A DNA stretch of 64,000 nt from Bombilactobacillus mellifer (GTDB taxonomy: Bacteria > Bacillota > Bacilli > Lactobacillales > Lactobacillaceae), in assembly GCF_000970795.1 (NCBI RefSeq), contig NZ_KQ034029.1, positions 124,001-188,000 of the forward strand. Direction: 5' to 3'. A program made the translations under genes and the position numbers. Position 1 is the first letter of the stretch. Every line of letters starts with the position of its first letter. The notes beneath the pieces were generated by a model. That model ran no database searches and was not told where the DNA came from. It saw only the letters and a program-made list of their open reading frames with translations. Of the stretch, positions 24,646 to 32,909 are shown one piece after another.

Positions 24646-26115
24646 TTAATTCCATGTGATATTGGCAGTAGGCAAGCGCAAAGGAAAATTTCGAAATGGC
24701 ACCCAAGTTGTAGTTAAAGAATCAGTGTCTGGTTGCTCCAAGAGATACAGTTTTTGCTGCAGTACGCCAAAAATCAAAAAATTACCCGCCTTAGTCGAAA
24801 CACTCCAGCCGCTTTTTTTCTCTTGCATTACGGCGGGTTCAATAAACACCAAATACTGCATCAAAGGTTGTTTGTTGCCTTTTTTATCAACTCCTTGAAA
24901 ATCAGCTACTTTTTGATCAATGCTGTAATTACCATTCATATTAACACCAATACCAGCAATGGTACTGTCATTGTTTGCAGCAATAGCGCCCACAAACTGT
25001 CGTAAATCAGCATTAGAAGCAATGGGATTTTTTTTCAAGGTTAAATAGTGTTGATAAAGAACTTGATATTGATCATTTAAAGCCGCTAGTTTTTGGGAGG
25101 TAGGCACCAATGCCAAACCATGACTACTATTCTTGTTCCAGACCTGTAAATCTTCATTAAATAATAACAGTTTATCACTTTGTCTTTCTATGCGGGTGCG
25201 GGCCACTTTGATATTGGTACCGTACTTTGGAGAATTAGTTACTAAGTGCAATGACTTGACCACAGGATTTTGCGGATTTTGACCAGCAGTGTAATACTTA
25301 ATAATTAACTGATTTAAAGGCTGCAGATAAAGTTTGCCATATAATGCGCGTAAGTAACCGGAAACTGTTTGCTGTTGCCAAATGACCGGATTATCAGTTT
25401 TAGCTAACGGATTATCCTGCGGTGCACGAATATATAAAGTATTAGTAAAATGCCCCTGATCATTAATATCTAAGTGTCCATAGGCCCGACTTCGGTGGAT
25501 AATCGTCTGATAATTATAACCACCACTGATTTTCTGCGAGCCCAATTGCGCTGTGGCTTTTGCTTTAGCCGGAACTGGTTGCAAATGGGTCATTAATTTT
25601 TTCCCTAAGCGATCCGAAACATTCTGTTGTTGGGCCACGTGTTTGGTTTGTTGTTTTTGAAACTTTTTTACCGCCGCGCGGTTAACTCGCACTACTTGTC
25701 CTAACTGATAATTGGAACCTTGATAAATAACACGATAACCACGCAAAGTATAACCATTAATTTGATGCTGGTAGCTTTTTTTCAAAGCGATAATCATTTT
25801 AGGATGGGCGGTATTAATAATAATTTCCTTACCATCTGCATTTAGTTTAAAAGAGGGGTTGGCAAAATCACTATTTAACATATTGGAGCCGGTTTTGCTC
25901 GAAAAGAAACGAATATTTTGTACACTAACAGTTTTATCCGTATAAAACTTTAAACGGGAAATATTACTGGCATTATGATGATTAACCTGATACAAATACC
26001 AGGACGAATCACTTTCGGTTACTTGTTGATTAGCTGGCTGATGTCTTTGACATCCCAGTAAACCTATCATAGGCCAAATAAGTATAAAAACCACCAATAA
26101 ACCCCATTTACGCAT
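24646..26115 (-). CDS. Lipoprotein of unknown function
   Basis: About 489 residues. Signal peptide MRKWGLLVVFILIWPMIG with lipobox LLGC, so the mature protein would be anchored to the outer face of the membrane. The body contains an N-terminal beta-rich part (to ~130), a basic Q-rich helix near 150-165 (FQKQQTKHVAQQQN), and a C-terminal part with NMNGNYSIDQKVADFQG and GWSVSTKAGNF. No family recognised. The frame opens eight codons earlier, but the ATG at 26115 has GGGGGA nine bases upstream and a normal signal peptide. It is the first gene of a minus-strand unit with the AI-2E-type permease. Confidence 0.65.
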   Translation of the reverse strand: MRKWGLLVVFILIWPMIGLLGCQRHQPANQQVTESDSSWYLYQVNHHNASNISRLKFYTDKTVSVQNIRFFSSKTGSNMLNSDFANPSFKLNADGKEIIINTAHPKMIIALKKSYQHQINGYTLRGYRVIYQGSNYQLGQVVRVNRAAVKKFQKQQTKHVAQQQNVSDRLGKKLMTHLQPVPAKAKATAQLGSQKISGGYNYQTIIHRSRAYGHLDINDQGHFTNTLYIRAPQDNPLAKTDNPVIWQQQTVSGYLRALYGKLYLQPLNQLIIKYYTAGQNPQNPVVKSLHLVTNSPKYGTNIKVARTRIERQSDKLLLFNEDLQVWNKNSSHGLALVPTSQKLAALNDQYQVLYQHYLTLKKNPIASNADLRQFVGAIAANNDSTIAGIGVNMNGNYSIDQKVADFQGVDKKGNKQPLMQYLVFIEPAVMQEKKSGWSVSTKAGNFLIFGVLQQKLYLLEQPDTDSLTTTWVPFRNFPLRLPTANITWN

Positions 26116-26598
26116 AATCAATTCCCCCATTAAACTCAAATTATAACATTTAATGAGTGCGAAAGTGAGTGTTAGCTGTGGATTATCCTGATGTCTTGAT
26201 TAAATAAACTTATCACTTGAAGCTATAACTAAATTACGGCAAAATTCAAACAATGCGCGAGATTTTCTAGTAACCAGTAAGTTACCAATATTAACATTCT
26301 CTCAGAGATAATATCAAAAGAGCAAAAGGTGGTTTAGCGCCCTGGCAATTGAATTTTTTAACGCCAACTACATTCTCGACCAACCATTTTAACTGCAACG
26401 TTAACCCCTGTGCTCAGCAGATATACTTTACGAAAACTGTGCCCCGCTTTATCATAGTTTAAAATAGTATTGCCATTAAAGACCGATAAATTTATTGCGT
26501 AGTTTCAATGCCAACTATTATCCTTGTTCACCAATGCCCGGCGTTCAATATTTTCCAGCGTAACTATTTATTATTAATGAGCAGAAGGAGCTTAGCTT
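26116..26598. other. Gap with a surface-protein relic
   Basis: No complete gene in 480 bases. A minus-strand open stretch at 26358-26504 encodes about 48 residues including VFNGNTILNYDKAGHSFRK, which resembles the short beta-rich repeats of lactobacillus surface (SLAP-like) proteins; a stop interrupts it upstream. The msrC ribosome site AGAAGGAG is at the right end. Confidence 0.45.
26358..26504 (-). pseudogene. Possible fragment of a surface-layer-associated domain
   Basis: About 48 codons without a start or ribosome site. The translation contains FNGNTILNYDKAGHSFRKVY followed by LLSTGVNVAV, a pattern of F/Y-N-x-G and K-V-x-x-L-x-x-G that is common in SLAP-type modules. Probably a decayed piece of a secreted protein; the call rests on pattern only. 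Confidence 0.3.
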
Positions 26599-27072
26599 AT
26601 GTCTTCGAAAACCCAAACTTATAATTTATTATTACAACAAGCCCAAGCATTACTCACGCAAGAATATGATGTGATTGCGAATATGAGTAATCTGACGGCG
26701 TTACTTTTTAACAATTTACCACAAGTTAATAGTGTGGCTTTTTATCGCTGGCAAAATCACGAATTAATTCTAGGACCACTACAAGGTCCACCAGCTTGCA
26801 TGCACATTGCTTTAGGTAAGGGGGTATGTGGCACAGTAGCTCAGGAACTGACTACCAAGATAGTACCAAACGTTTTAGAATTTGCCGGACATATTGCCTG
26901 TGATCCGCATTCACGTTCCGAGATCGTGATTCCTATTTTTCAACACAATCATTTTTGGGGTGAACTGGATCTCGACAGCCCGCAATTTAATCATTTTGAT
27001 ACTATTGACGCAACTTATTTAGAGCAAATCGCGCCGTTAGTTTTTGGCTATACACCGCAACCAACTAAGTAA
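26599..27072 (+). CDS. msrC: Free methionine-(R)-sulfoxide reductase (GAF domain)
   Basis: Cytoplasmic repair enzyme reducing free methionine-R-sulfoxide, using thioredoxin. 157 residues forming a single GAF domain. The three family cysteines are present: Cys67 (PPACMHI), Cys77 (GKGVCGTV) and the catalytic Cys101 (HIACDPHSRSE). The C-terminal GELDLDSP and FDTIDATYLEQIAPL are also typical. ATG with AGAAGGAG upstream. It is convergent with the MgtC-family gene, with only three bases between stops. Confidence 0.92.
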   Translation: MSSKTQTYNLLLQQAQALLTQEYDVIANMSNLTALLFNNLPQVNSVAFYRWQNHELILGPLQGPPACMHIALGKGVCGTVAQELTTKIVPNVLEFAGHIACDPHSRSEIVIPIFQHNHFWGELDLDSPQFNHFDTIDATYLEQIAPLVFGYTPQPTK

Positions 27073-27075
27073 GGC

Positions 27076-27780
27076 CTACACACTAGCCATGCGAATGGAA
27101 ACTACGTTGGGATTCATCGATAAATCTTCCACTATTTCCGCAGGATTTAATTTCGCGGGCACTTCAATCTCATAAATATTACTGTATAAACGTCGAGCAT
27201 CATTACCGCTAACATTAAAATTAACATCGTGCACTTCGATACCATGCTCATCAAAATAATTTTGAATAAATTCTTTGGTTGCCCGCTTATGCTGATATTC
27301 AATAATAATTTTTTTCGAGGCTTTATTATGAAAAATTCGTTTTAAGACATCTAAGACTAAAAAAATCACGATCGTCCCCGCAATGGCAATGTCATAATTC
27401 CCCATTCCCGCAGCTAAACCTAATCCGGCTACCGTCCACAAACTGGCAGCCGTTGTAAGGCCATGAACTTCTTGATGATGCACCAAAATCGTCCCGGCAC
27501 CTAAAAACCCCACACCGCTGACTACTTGAGCAATTAAGCGGGCGTCATCCGCACGAATGACTCCGGAAAAGTTCGGGTATTTATCAGCAATATATAAAGC
27601 ATTATAGCCGATTTCTTTTTGAATTAACGCAATAATGCAGGCTCCTACACAGACTAGAATGTGTGTTCTAATGCCCGCAGAATGGTTACGTTGCTGACGA
27701 TTATAACCGATTATCCCGGCACAAAGCACGGCTAGGCAAAGTCGTAAAACCACCGCATAAATTGATAAATGAATATTCAT
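27076..27780 (-). CDS. MgtC/SapB family membrane protein
   Basis: 234 residues. The N-terminal ~140 residues hold four or five transmembrane segments with the MgtC signature: LCAGIIGYNRQQRNHSAGIRTHILVCVGA, GFLGAGTILVHHQEVHGLTTAASLW and AAGMGNYDIAI. The C-terminal ~85 residues form a soluble ACT-like domain (IIEYQHKRATKEFIQNYF onward). MgtC proteins modulate magnesium homeostasis and ATP synthase in pathogens; the role in lactic acid bacteria is not known. Monocistronic on minus. Confidence 0.9.
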   Translation of the reverse strand: MNIHLSIYAVVLRLCLAVLCAGIIGYNRQQRNHSAGIRTHILVCVGACIIALIQKEIGYNALYIADKYPNFSGVIRADDARLIAQVVSGVGFLGAGTILVHHQEVHGLTTAASLWTVAGLGLAAGMGNYDIAIAGTIVIFLVLDVLKRIFHNKASKKIIIEYQHKRATKEFIQNYFDEHGIEVHDVNFNVSGNDARRLYSNIYEIEVPAKLNPAEIVEDLSMNPNVVSIRMASV

Positions 27781-27879
27781 CAGGACCCCACCTTCCTTTT
27801 TTACTTAAGTTAATAATTATACTCAAATTAACCATAAATTAAAGAGCCCTGGGTTTACAATCATTTATTACATAGCAAA

Positions 27880-27913
27880 TCAGCCCACCAGGACTTGAAC
27901 ACTGATGGGCTGA
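27880..27913 (-). terminator. Possible terminator after DUF2922 gene
   Basis: TCAGCCCA (27880-27887) pairs with TGGGCTGA (27906-27913). The stem is good but only a short T stretch follows on minus, so it is a weak terminator candidate. Confidence 0.45.
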
Positions 27914-27928
27914 ACTGCATGTTAAGGA

Positions 27929-28141
27929 TTAAAAGAGGACGGTTTCTATCGTATCTACATATTTGGCGGAAACCGGTTGCTGATAAATCTCTTCACCCGC
28001 TTGAACAAATAAGTGAGCCGCTGCAATTGTTTGCATTTGGGTTCGAATTTTGCTCGCGGAAAGTTTTTCGCCATTATACTGTAAATTCAAAGTGTGTTTT
28101 TTCCCCGAAGCGGATTTAAAACCTAATTTTAATGTTTTCAT
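27929..28141 (-). CDS. DUF2922 family small protein
   Basis: 70 residues, soluble and basic. Begins MKTLKLGFKSASGKKHTLNL and continues LSASKIRTQMQTIAAAHLF and VSAKYVDTIETVLF, the DUF2922 pattern. It follows the DUF1659 gene by 12 bases, the usual arrangement in Firmicutes, so the two products probably act together. Function unknown. A ribosome site (AAGGAGGG) lies just upstream of the ATG. Confidence 0.8.
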   Translation of the reverse strand: MKTLKLGFKSASGKKHTLNLQYNGEKLSASKIRTQMQTIAAAHLFVQAGEEIYQQPVSAKYVDTIETVLF

Positions 28142-28153
28142 CAGTATCCCTCC

Positions 28154-28372
28154 TTAATTGTCGGCAAAAATAGTTGAATTGACCGTGATTTCTGCGTTTA
28201 AAAACCGACTATGTCCCCGTAATTGATTCAAAGCGGCACCCACTTGTAAAATCTGTTTATCAGTAGGATTTTCAATGGCATGATTGAAACGTTGTTTCAC
28301 TTCTTGATTATCGTCAGTTTGACCGAAATGGTAATCAATGGTGGTTTTATTCCATGTGCGCGTTTTGTACAT
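28154..28372 (-). CDS. DUF1659 family small protein
   Basis: 72 residues. KQRFNHAIENPTDKQILQVGAALNQLRG is the conserved core of DUF1659, and the C-terminus LNAEITVNSTI matches. First gene of the two-gene unit with DUF2922; a strong AAGGAGG site precedes the ATG. Function unknown. The pair is short enough to be missed by gene callers. Confidence 0.8.
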   Translation of the reverse strand: MYKTRTWNKTTIDYHFGQTDDNQEVKQRFNHAIENPTDKQILQVGAALNQLRGHSRFLNAEITVNSTIFADN

Positions 28373-28672
28373 TGTGCAAGCCTCCTTAATCTGTAAGTTA
28401 AGTACTGGCCAGTTTAAATAACTTACACCCTTAATAACGATTGACCTGCGCTTAACGGAACTAACAATTGATAATTGCCTATAAAAAATGACGCTAATGC
28501 GTCATTTTTACAAAGAATATTCAGTTCACTAACACCGCTCATTAATGTAATTCATCGTCAAAATTCGCTCTTGAATAAGCATTATTAAAGCAGGTTCAGA
28601 TGTTTTTACGGACATCGCAACAGTCCAGTACTGCCCATCAATAACAACAGGTAGTCTAGAAAGCTGATAGCT
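28373..28672. other. 300-base gap with a bidirectional terminator
   Basis: Holds the DUF1659 promoter area with an inverted pair AAGTTA.../TAACTT near 28400-28425, and a clear terminator hairpin at 28484-28509. The remaining ~160 bases to the S66 peptidase stop show no gene or recognisable element. Confidence 0.5.
28484..28509. terminator. Bidirectional intrinsic terminator
   Basis: AAAAATGACGC (28484-28494), loop TAAT, GCGTCATTTTT (28499-28509): perfect stem flanked by A and T runs, working on either strand. On minus it would end the S66 peptidase transcript. Confidence 0.85.
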
Positions 28673-29737
28673 TTAAGCAAACCACGGTTCCAAAATTTCT
28701 AATCGGGGTTGGTCCCAATTAACTTGCGCCAGCACGCCATAAGGCAAGACAGTATGCGGATAGGCGTGCCCAATATTCACATTGTATAAAATCGGGGTTT
28801 GGTAAGCTTGGGTTGCGGCCAGTAGTGCCGCTTGATATTCCACTTCGTATTTTTTATTTTGCGGTTTCCCTATTAAAAGACCACGAACTGCTGCTAAAAT
28901 TCCGGCCTCATCTAATTGCGCTAACATTTGCCGATACAGTTCCGGGCGAGGACAGTCTTCGCTAGTTTCTAGGAAGAGCAATTTATCTTGCAACTCCCCC
29001 GGAGACAATAATAAATGATATCGTTGAGCTATAGTCTGGGCCTTGCCTACTAAAGCCCCAGATAAACTATCTAAACAACCACCCCATAAACGACCTTGTG
29101 TCTGACCGCGTCCCCGCAATACCTGATAACCATAATCTGGATGACTTATCCGCGGCTGGCCGATGGCGGCCGCCGAAAAATCTGTTCGTTCTTCATACCA
29201 GATGGTACTAGGCGGAATAATACTATGCTCCGGATTATGAAACAAACGTTCCCAGGTTTTTTGAGTATATGGCAACATTTGCGTGGCCAACTCTGCTAAA
29301 TCATTTAAAAAATTCAGACCATAAAAACTTTCCAGTCCCAAGCGATAAAGCATCAAGTGATTGATTGTCGTATCGGAAAAACCGGTAAAGATCTTCGGGT
29401 GGGCTCTTACCGCCTGACAAAAAGCCGGATCCTCCATCAAATACGGAATTATCCGATAGGTATCCATCCCGCCAATGGCCGCAACAACTCCTCGGATAGT
29501 GGGATCTTGAAAAGCAGTTTTCAAATCGGCTGCCCGCGCTTGGGGATGCGCAGCTAAATATCGGACCCCTCGACAAGCATTGGGCATATAAACAGGCTGT
29601 AAGCCTAAAGCTCGCAGGCGTTGTTCCCCCAGATGACGCTGGTGGGCTGTAAAATCTTCGCCTAAAATTCCGGAGGATAAACTGACGATCGCAATACGGT
29701 CTCCTTTTTTGAAAGCTGTTGGTTTAATCAGCGCCAT
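28673..29737 (-). CDS. S66 family peptidase (LD-carboxypeptidase / MccF-like)
   Basis: 354 residues, cytoplasmic. The serine nucleophile is in TGFSDTT (Ser121), followed by the Glu in LFLETSEDCP near residue 254 and the His in NIGHAYPHT near 322, which complete the S66 Ser-Glu-His triad. AAIGGMDTYRIIPYL near residue 88 is also conserved. LdcA recycles peptidoglycan tetrapeptides; MccF members hydrolyse microcin-like peptide-nucleotides. The length of ~350 and the ETSED motif favour the MccF-like branch, so immunity or peptide clean-up is possible. Stands alone on minus. Confidence 0.88.
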   Translation of the reverse strand: MALIKPTAFKKGDRIAIVSLSSGILGEDFTAHQRHLGEQRLRALGLQPVYMPNACRGVRYLAAHPQARAADLKTAFQDPTIRGVVAAIGGMDTYRIIPYLMEDPAFCQAVRAHPKIFTGFSDTTINHLMLYRLGLESFYGLNFLNDLAELATQMLPYTQKTWERLFHNPEHSIIPPSTIWYEERTDFSAAAIGQPRISHPDYGYQVLRGRGQTQGRLWGGCLDSLSGALVGKAQTIAQRYHLLLSPGELQDKLLFLETSEDCPRPELYRQMLAQLDEAGILAAVRGLLIGKPQNKKYEVEYQAALLAATQAYQTPILYNVNIGHAYPHTVLPYGVLAQVNWDQPRLEILEPWFA

Positions 29738-29825
29738 GGCAGATCCTTTCTTGCATTTGGAAAATCCAACAAATTGATATAGACTGGATTTATTTTGTCA
29801 GATTGTTAGCAAGCTTATTTGACAA

Positions 29826-31208
29826 TTATTCAATCTTACTATGATTCATCCCATAACCTAAATAAATTACTACGCCAATAGCAAACCAAATTAACGAGGC
29901 GATCCAAGTTAAAGATTGTAATTGGGTCATTAAACCTAAACACAAGATCAGCGAAATAATTGGCAAAATGGGATAAAAAGGTACTTTGAAGCCATCATTT
30001 GGAATATCGGTACGTTTACGTAACGGAATAATACCAAGCGAAACAAAGGAAAAGGCAATCAGAGTCCCGATGTTCACTAACTCGGCTAATTGGTCCAAAT
30101 TAATGAATCCCCCCAGCAACGAAACAATCAACGTGACTATCCAAAGACTATGATTGGGTAGATGCTGGGCATTTAAGTTGCCTAAAAATTGTGGTAATAA
30201 TCCATCACGTCCAATCGCATAGACTAAGCGTGAACTACTATAAATCATCGTGACCATCATGGTGAACATCCCGGCCATCGCGCCGATAGAAATCACTCCG
30301 GACACAAAATTCAAATGAAATAACTGTAACGCAAAGGCTACCGGATCGGCTACATTTAATTTTGTATAAGGCACCATGCCGGTTAAAACAATCGAAACGG
30401 CCATGTATAAAATAGTAGCAATAATTAAAGTCCCAATAATCCCAATTGGTAAATTACGCTGTGGATTTTTCACTTCTGGGGCTGAAGAAGAAACAGCATC
30501 GAAACCTAAATAAGCAAAAAATACTGTGGCAGCTCCCGCAACAATGCCCTTACTGCCAAAAGGCGTAAATGGCGTCCAATTGTGAGGCCGGATATAAAAC
30601 AAACCAACCAGTACAAACAACACAATAATCAATACTTTAACAATAACCATCAAATCATTAATGCGCATCGATGTCTGTAACCCGCGAGACAACATCCAAC
30701 CAATTAACCAAACCACCAAGACGGCTATTAAATTAACATAAGTGTGCTGTCCCAGATTCAAAGGCCCGGAAATGGCGGCCGGCAAATGCCAGCCAAAACC
30801 TTTCAAAAAAGAATTAAAATATGCGGAAAAGCCAACCGAAACTGTGGCGACTGCCAGCATATATTCTAGAACTAAGGCCCAGCCAATTACCCAACCAATA
30901 AATTGGCCAAAAATAATGGTGCCATAAGAATAAGCACTCCCAGCGACTGGTAAAGCCGAGGCAAACTCGGCGTAACACATGGCTGCCGTGGCACAAACTA
31001 ATGCTGCCAACAAAAAACTCAAACTGACACTGGGACCACTTTTGGTCGCCGCAACAGTTCCAGGTAATATAAAAATTCCGGTTCCAATTACTGCCCCAAT
31101 CCCTAGTGCCATCAAATCCCGAGCTTGTAAAGTTTTTTCAAACCTAACATCGGCTTTTAAGTATTGTTGCACACTAGCTTGACGCGTCATTTTTTTCCAA
31201 ATATTCAT
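29826..31208 (-). CDS. APC family amino acid permease
   Basis: Polytopic membrane transporter of 460 residues with 12 predicted transmembrane segments. The N-terminus has a cytosolic lead, then LMALGIGAVIGTGIFILPG, the G-A-x-I-G-T-G-I-F substrate/unwound-helix motif of the APC superfamily, and CYAEFASALPVAGSAYSYG. It is close to the cationic amino acid transporter/YfnA group, but the substrate is not certain. It is transcribed away from the aromatic aminotransferase unit, with the leader region between them. Confidence 0.88.
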   Translation of the reverse strand: MNIWKKMTRQASVQQYLKADVRFEKTLQARDLMALGIGAVIGTGIFILPGTVAATKSGPSVSLSFLLAALVCATAAMCYAEFASALPVAGSAYSYGTIIFGQFIGWVIGWALVLEYMLAVATVSVGFSAYFNSFLKGFGWHLPAAISGPLNLGQHTYVNLIAVLVVWLIGWMLSRGLQTSMRINDLMVIVKVLIIVLFVLVGLFYIRPHNWTPFTPFGSKGIVAGAATVFFAYLGFDAVSSSAPEVKNPQRNLPIGIIGTLIIATILYMAVSIVLTGMVPYTKLNVADPVAFALQLFHLNFVSGVISIGAMAGMFTMMVTMIYSSSRLVYAIGRDGLLPQFLGNLNAQHLPNHSLWIVTLIVSLLGGFINLDQLAELVNIGTLIAFSFVSLGIIPLRKRTDIPNDGFKVPFYPILPIISLILCLGLMTQLQSLTWIASLIWFAIGVVIYLGYGMNHSKIE

Positions 31209-31372
31209 CTAGGTCTATTCTCTCTCATTTAAAATTAATTTTTAAGATAGGTGATTGTTTCCGTGATGTCAACCGTTTAGATATTCTTTTCAGGGATTTA
31301 CCATCTCTTCAACAAATTATCCCACCTCCATGCATGTGAGTTGCCTAAAATTAAAAATAAATTAAAAAAGGC

Positions 31373-31401
31373 TTGACTTTCTCACTAGCTTTATATTAAA
31401 T
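31373..31401 (+). promoter_or_regulatory. Promoter of the leader-peptide / aminotransferase transcript
   Basis: TTGACT (31373-31378), 17-base spacer, TTAAAT (31396-31401). Transcription would begin near 31408, about two dozen bases before the leader-peptide ATG. The 31209-31372 stretch between this and the permease gene shows nothing else I can name. Confidence 0.6.
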
Positions 31402-31430
31402 TGTTAGTATTCAATGACGAGGTGATTAGT

Positions 31431-31490
31431 ATGTTACATAATCAACAACGACAATTGAATAACTGGTATTATAGCTTTCGTCTCTTTTAA
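31431..31490 (+). CDS. Aromatic-rich leader peptide (19 residues)
   Basis: ATG to TAA frame of 20 codons translating as MLHNQQRQLNNWYYSFRLF. Five of the last eight residues are aromatic (Trp12, Tyr13, Tyr14, Phe16, Phe19), while there are none before. The ribosome site GAGGTG (31419-31424) is six bases from the ATG, and a promoter lies just upstream. A set of alternative RNA hairpins and an intrinsic terminator follow. The gene downstream is an aromatic-type aminotransferase. By analogy with trp/phe attenuators or TnaC, ribosome position on these codons should decide terminator formation. Whether stalling is from uncharged tRNA or from a ligand is not visible. It is too short for most gene callers. 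Confidence 0.75.
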   Translation: MLHNQQRQLNNWYYSFRLF

Positions 31491-31493
31491 AGA

Positions 31494-31671
31494 GTGTTTG
31501 TATCTGAACACAAAGTAAGGTGCAAACACGCAGCATTGGTGTTAGCACCTGCTACAGACGAGAGTCTATTTCGTTGCCCCCTAGGCCTTGCAGGTGAAAG
31601 ATAATCTGTAAGGTATAAATCTAATTAACTATTATAGCCTGCAGATTAAATCAACTGCAGGCTTTTTATTT
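31494..31671 (+). promoter_or_regulatory. Attenuator: alternative stems and intrinsic terminator
   Basis: Competing pairings in order. Stem A is GTGTTTG (31494-31500) with CAAACAC (31522-31528). Stem B is AGGTGC-a-AACAC with GTGTT-a-GCACCT (31518-31529, 31539-31550). Stem C is CACCTGC (31546-31552) with GCAGGTG (31590-31596). An antiterminator pairs TAATCTGTA (31602-31610) with TGCAGATTA (31640-31648). The terminator is AGCCTGCAG (31636-31644) with CTGCAGGCT (31655-31663) plus a T run. Each shares bases with its neighbour, so they exclude one another. Stem A begins four bases after the leader stop, where a ribosome on the stop codon would cover it. No T-box GGTGGNACCGCG motif is present. Confidence 0.7.
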
Positions 31672-31689
31672 TGAGAAAGGATGTTTTTT

Positions 31690-32871
31690 ATGGATTTGAC
31701 GCAGCAAATGAATCGAAATTTAAAGCATGTTTCGGCGTCACCTATTCTAAGTTTTTCTGATCTGGCTAATAGTATCCCGGGGTCAGTTAAATTTACCTTA
31801 GGTGAACCAGATTTTAATACCCCGGAACACATTAAACAAGCCGCAGTAGCGAGCATTCAGGCCAACCACTCCCACTATGCTCCTTCTAACGGTACCCCGG
31901 GTTTAAAAAGTGCGATCAGCCAATTTTTAGCCAATAAATATGATCAACATTATGATCCGGATCAAATTATTGTTACCTGCGGTGCCACTGAAGCAATTTA
32001 TACGACGGTCACTTCCGTCTTAAATCCCGGCGATAAGGTGATTGTGCCTACCCCAACTTTTCCAATGTACATGGCGACAGTTGCGGTGGCCGGTGGTGAA
32101 GTCGTTCCGGTTAACACCGCTGCCAATAACTTCAAATTATCCCCGGATTTATTACAAAGTGCTCTGCAACAAGCAGGTGATCGGGTTAAATTGTTGATTT
32201 TAAACTATCCCGGCAATCCGACTGGCGTCACTTATACCCAAGCCGAATTAGATGCGTTGGCCGACGTTTTGCGGGACCGTCCAATTTTTGTCATGTGTGA
32301 TGAAATTTATAGCGAATTAGTTTACAACGATCCTCAAAAGCATCCTTCTTTAGCTCACAGCCTTCCAGAACAAACAATTGTCATCAATGGCGTTTCCAAA
32401 TCGCATGCAATGACTGGTTGGAGAATTGGTTTTATGTGTGCTTGTCCAGCTATTATTCAAGAATTAGGTAAAATTCACCAATTTACGATTACATCAGCAG
32501 CCACAATGACCCAAGATGCTGCCGAAGCTGCTTTAAAGGATGGCCCTGATGATGCCCTGCCGATGCGCGCTGAATACCAAGAGCGGCGCGACTTCATTAT
32601 TCAGCAGTTAGCTGATATGGATTTCCAATGTGCCCAACCTGATGGCGCCTTTTACGTGTTTGCTAAAATTCCGGCAGACCTAAATCAAAATGACGATGAA
32701 TTTGCCCATGACTTATTAAAAGCTAATAAAGTAGCCTTAATTCCCGGATCCTACTTTGGACCAGGTGGCGCCGGTTATTTGCGTTTAAGCTATGCTACCA
32801 GTATGGCCGAAATTGAACACGGCATGCAATTAATGCACGAATATGTGCAAAATCAACGCAATCAAAATTAA
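31690..32871 (+). CDS. PLP-dependent aminotransferase (aromatic type)
   Basis: Fold-type I aminotransferase of 393 residues, paralogue of the one at 8049-9221. KFTLGEPDFNTPEH, NYPGNPTGVTY, CDEIYSELVY and the PLP lysine in GVSKSHAMTGWR (about residue 237) are intact. The frame opens at an ATG at 31681, but AAAGG directly abuts it and fits the ATG at 31690 instead. Followed by a D-2-hydroxyacid dehydrogenase 38 bases downstream; together they would convert aromatic amino acids to 2-oxo acids and then to aryl-lactates. An aromatic-rich leader peptide and attenuator precede it. The substrate is inferred from these neighbours. Confidence 0.88.
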   Translation: MDLTQQMNRNLKHVSASPILSFSDLANSIPGSVKFTLGEPDFNTPEHIKQAAVASIQANHSHYAPSNGTPGLKSAISQFLANKYDQHYDPDQIIVTCGATEAIYTTVTSVLNPGDKVIVPTPTFPMYMATVAVAGGEVVPVNTAANNFKLSPDLLQSALQQAGDRVKLLILNYPGNPTGVTYTQAELDALADVLRDRPIFVMCDEIYSELVYNDPQKHPSLAHSLPEQTIVINGVSKSHAMTGWRIGFMCACPAIIQELGKIHQFTITSAATMTQDAAEAALKDGPDDALPMRAEYQERRDFIIQQLADMDFQCAQPDGAFYVFAKIPADLNQNDDEFAHDLLKANKVALIPGSYFGPGGAGYLRLSYATSMAEIEHGMQLMHEYVQNQRNQN

Positions 32872-32909
32872 ATCAAAATTCAAATTAAATAAGAAAGTAG
32901 GTTCTACTA

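Noticed and set aside
31494-31671. T-box or lysine riboswitch before the aminotransferase
   Set aside because: The T-box core GGTGGNACCGCG and the lysine-box sequence are absent, whereas a leader peptide and competing stems are present.
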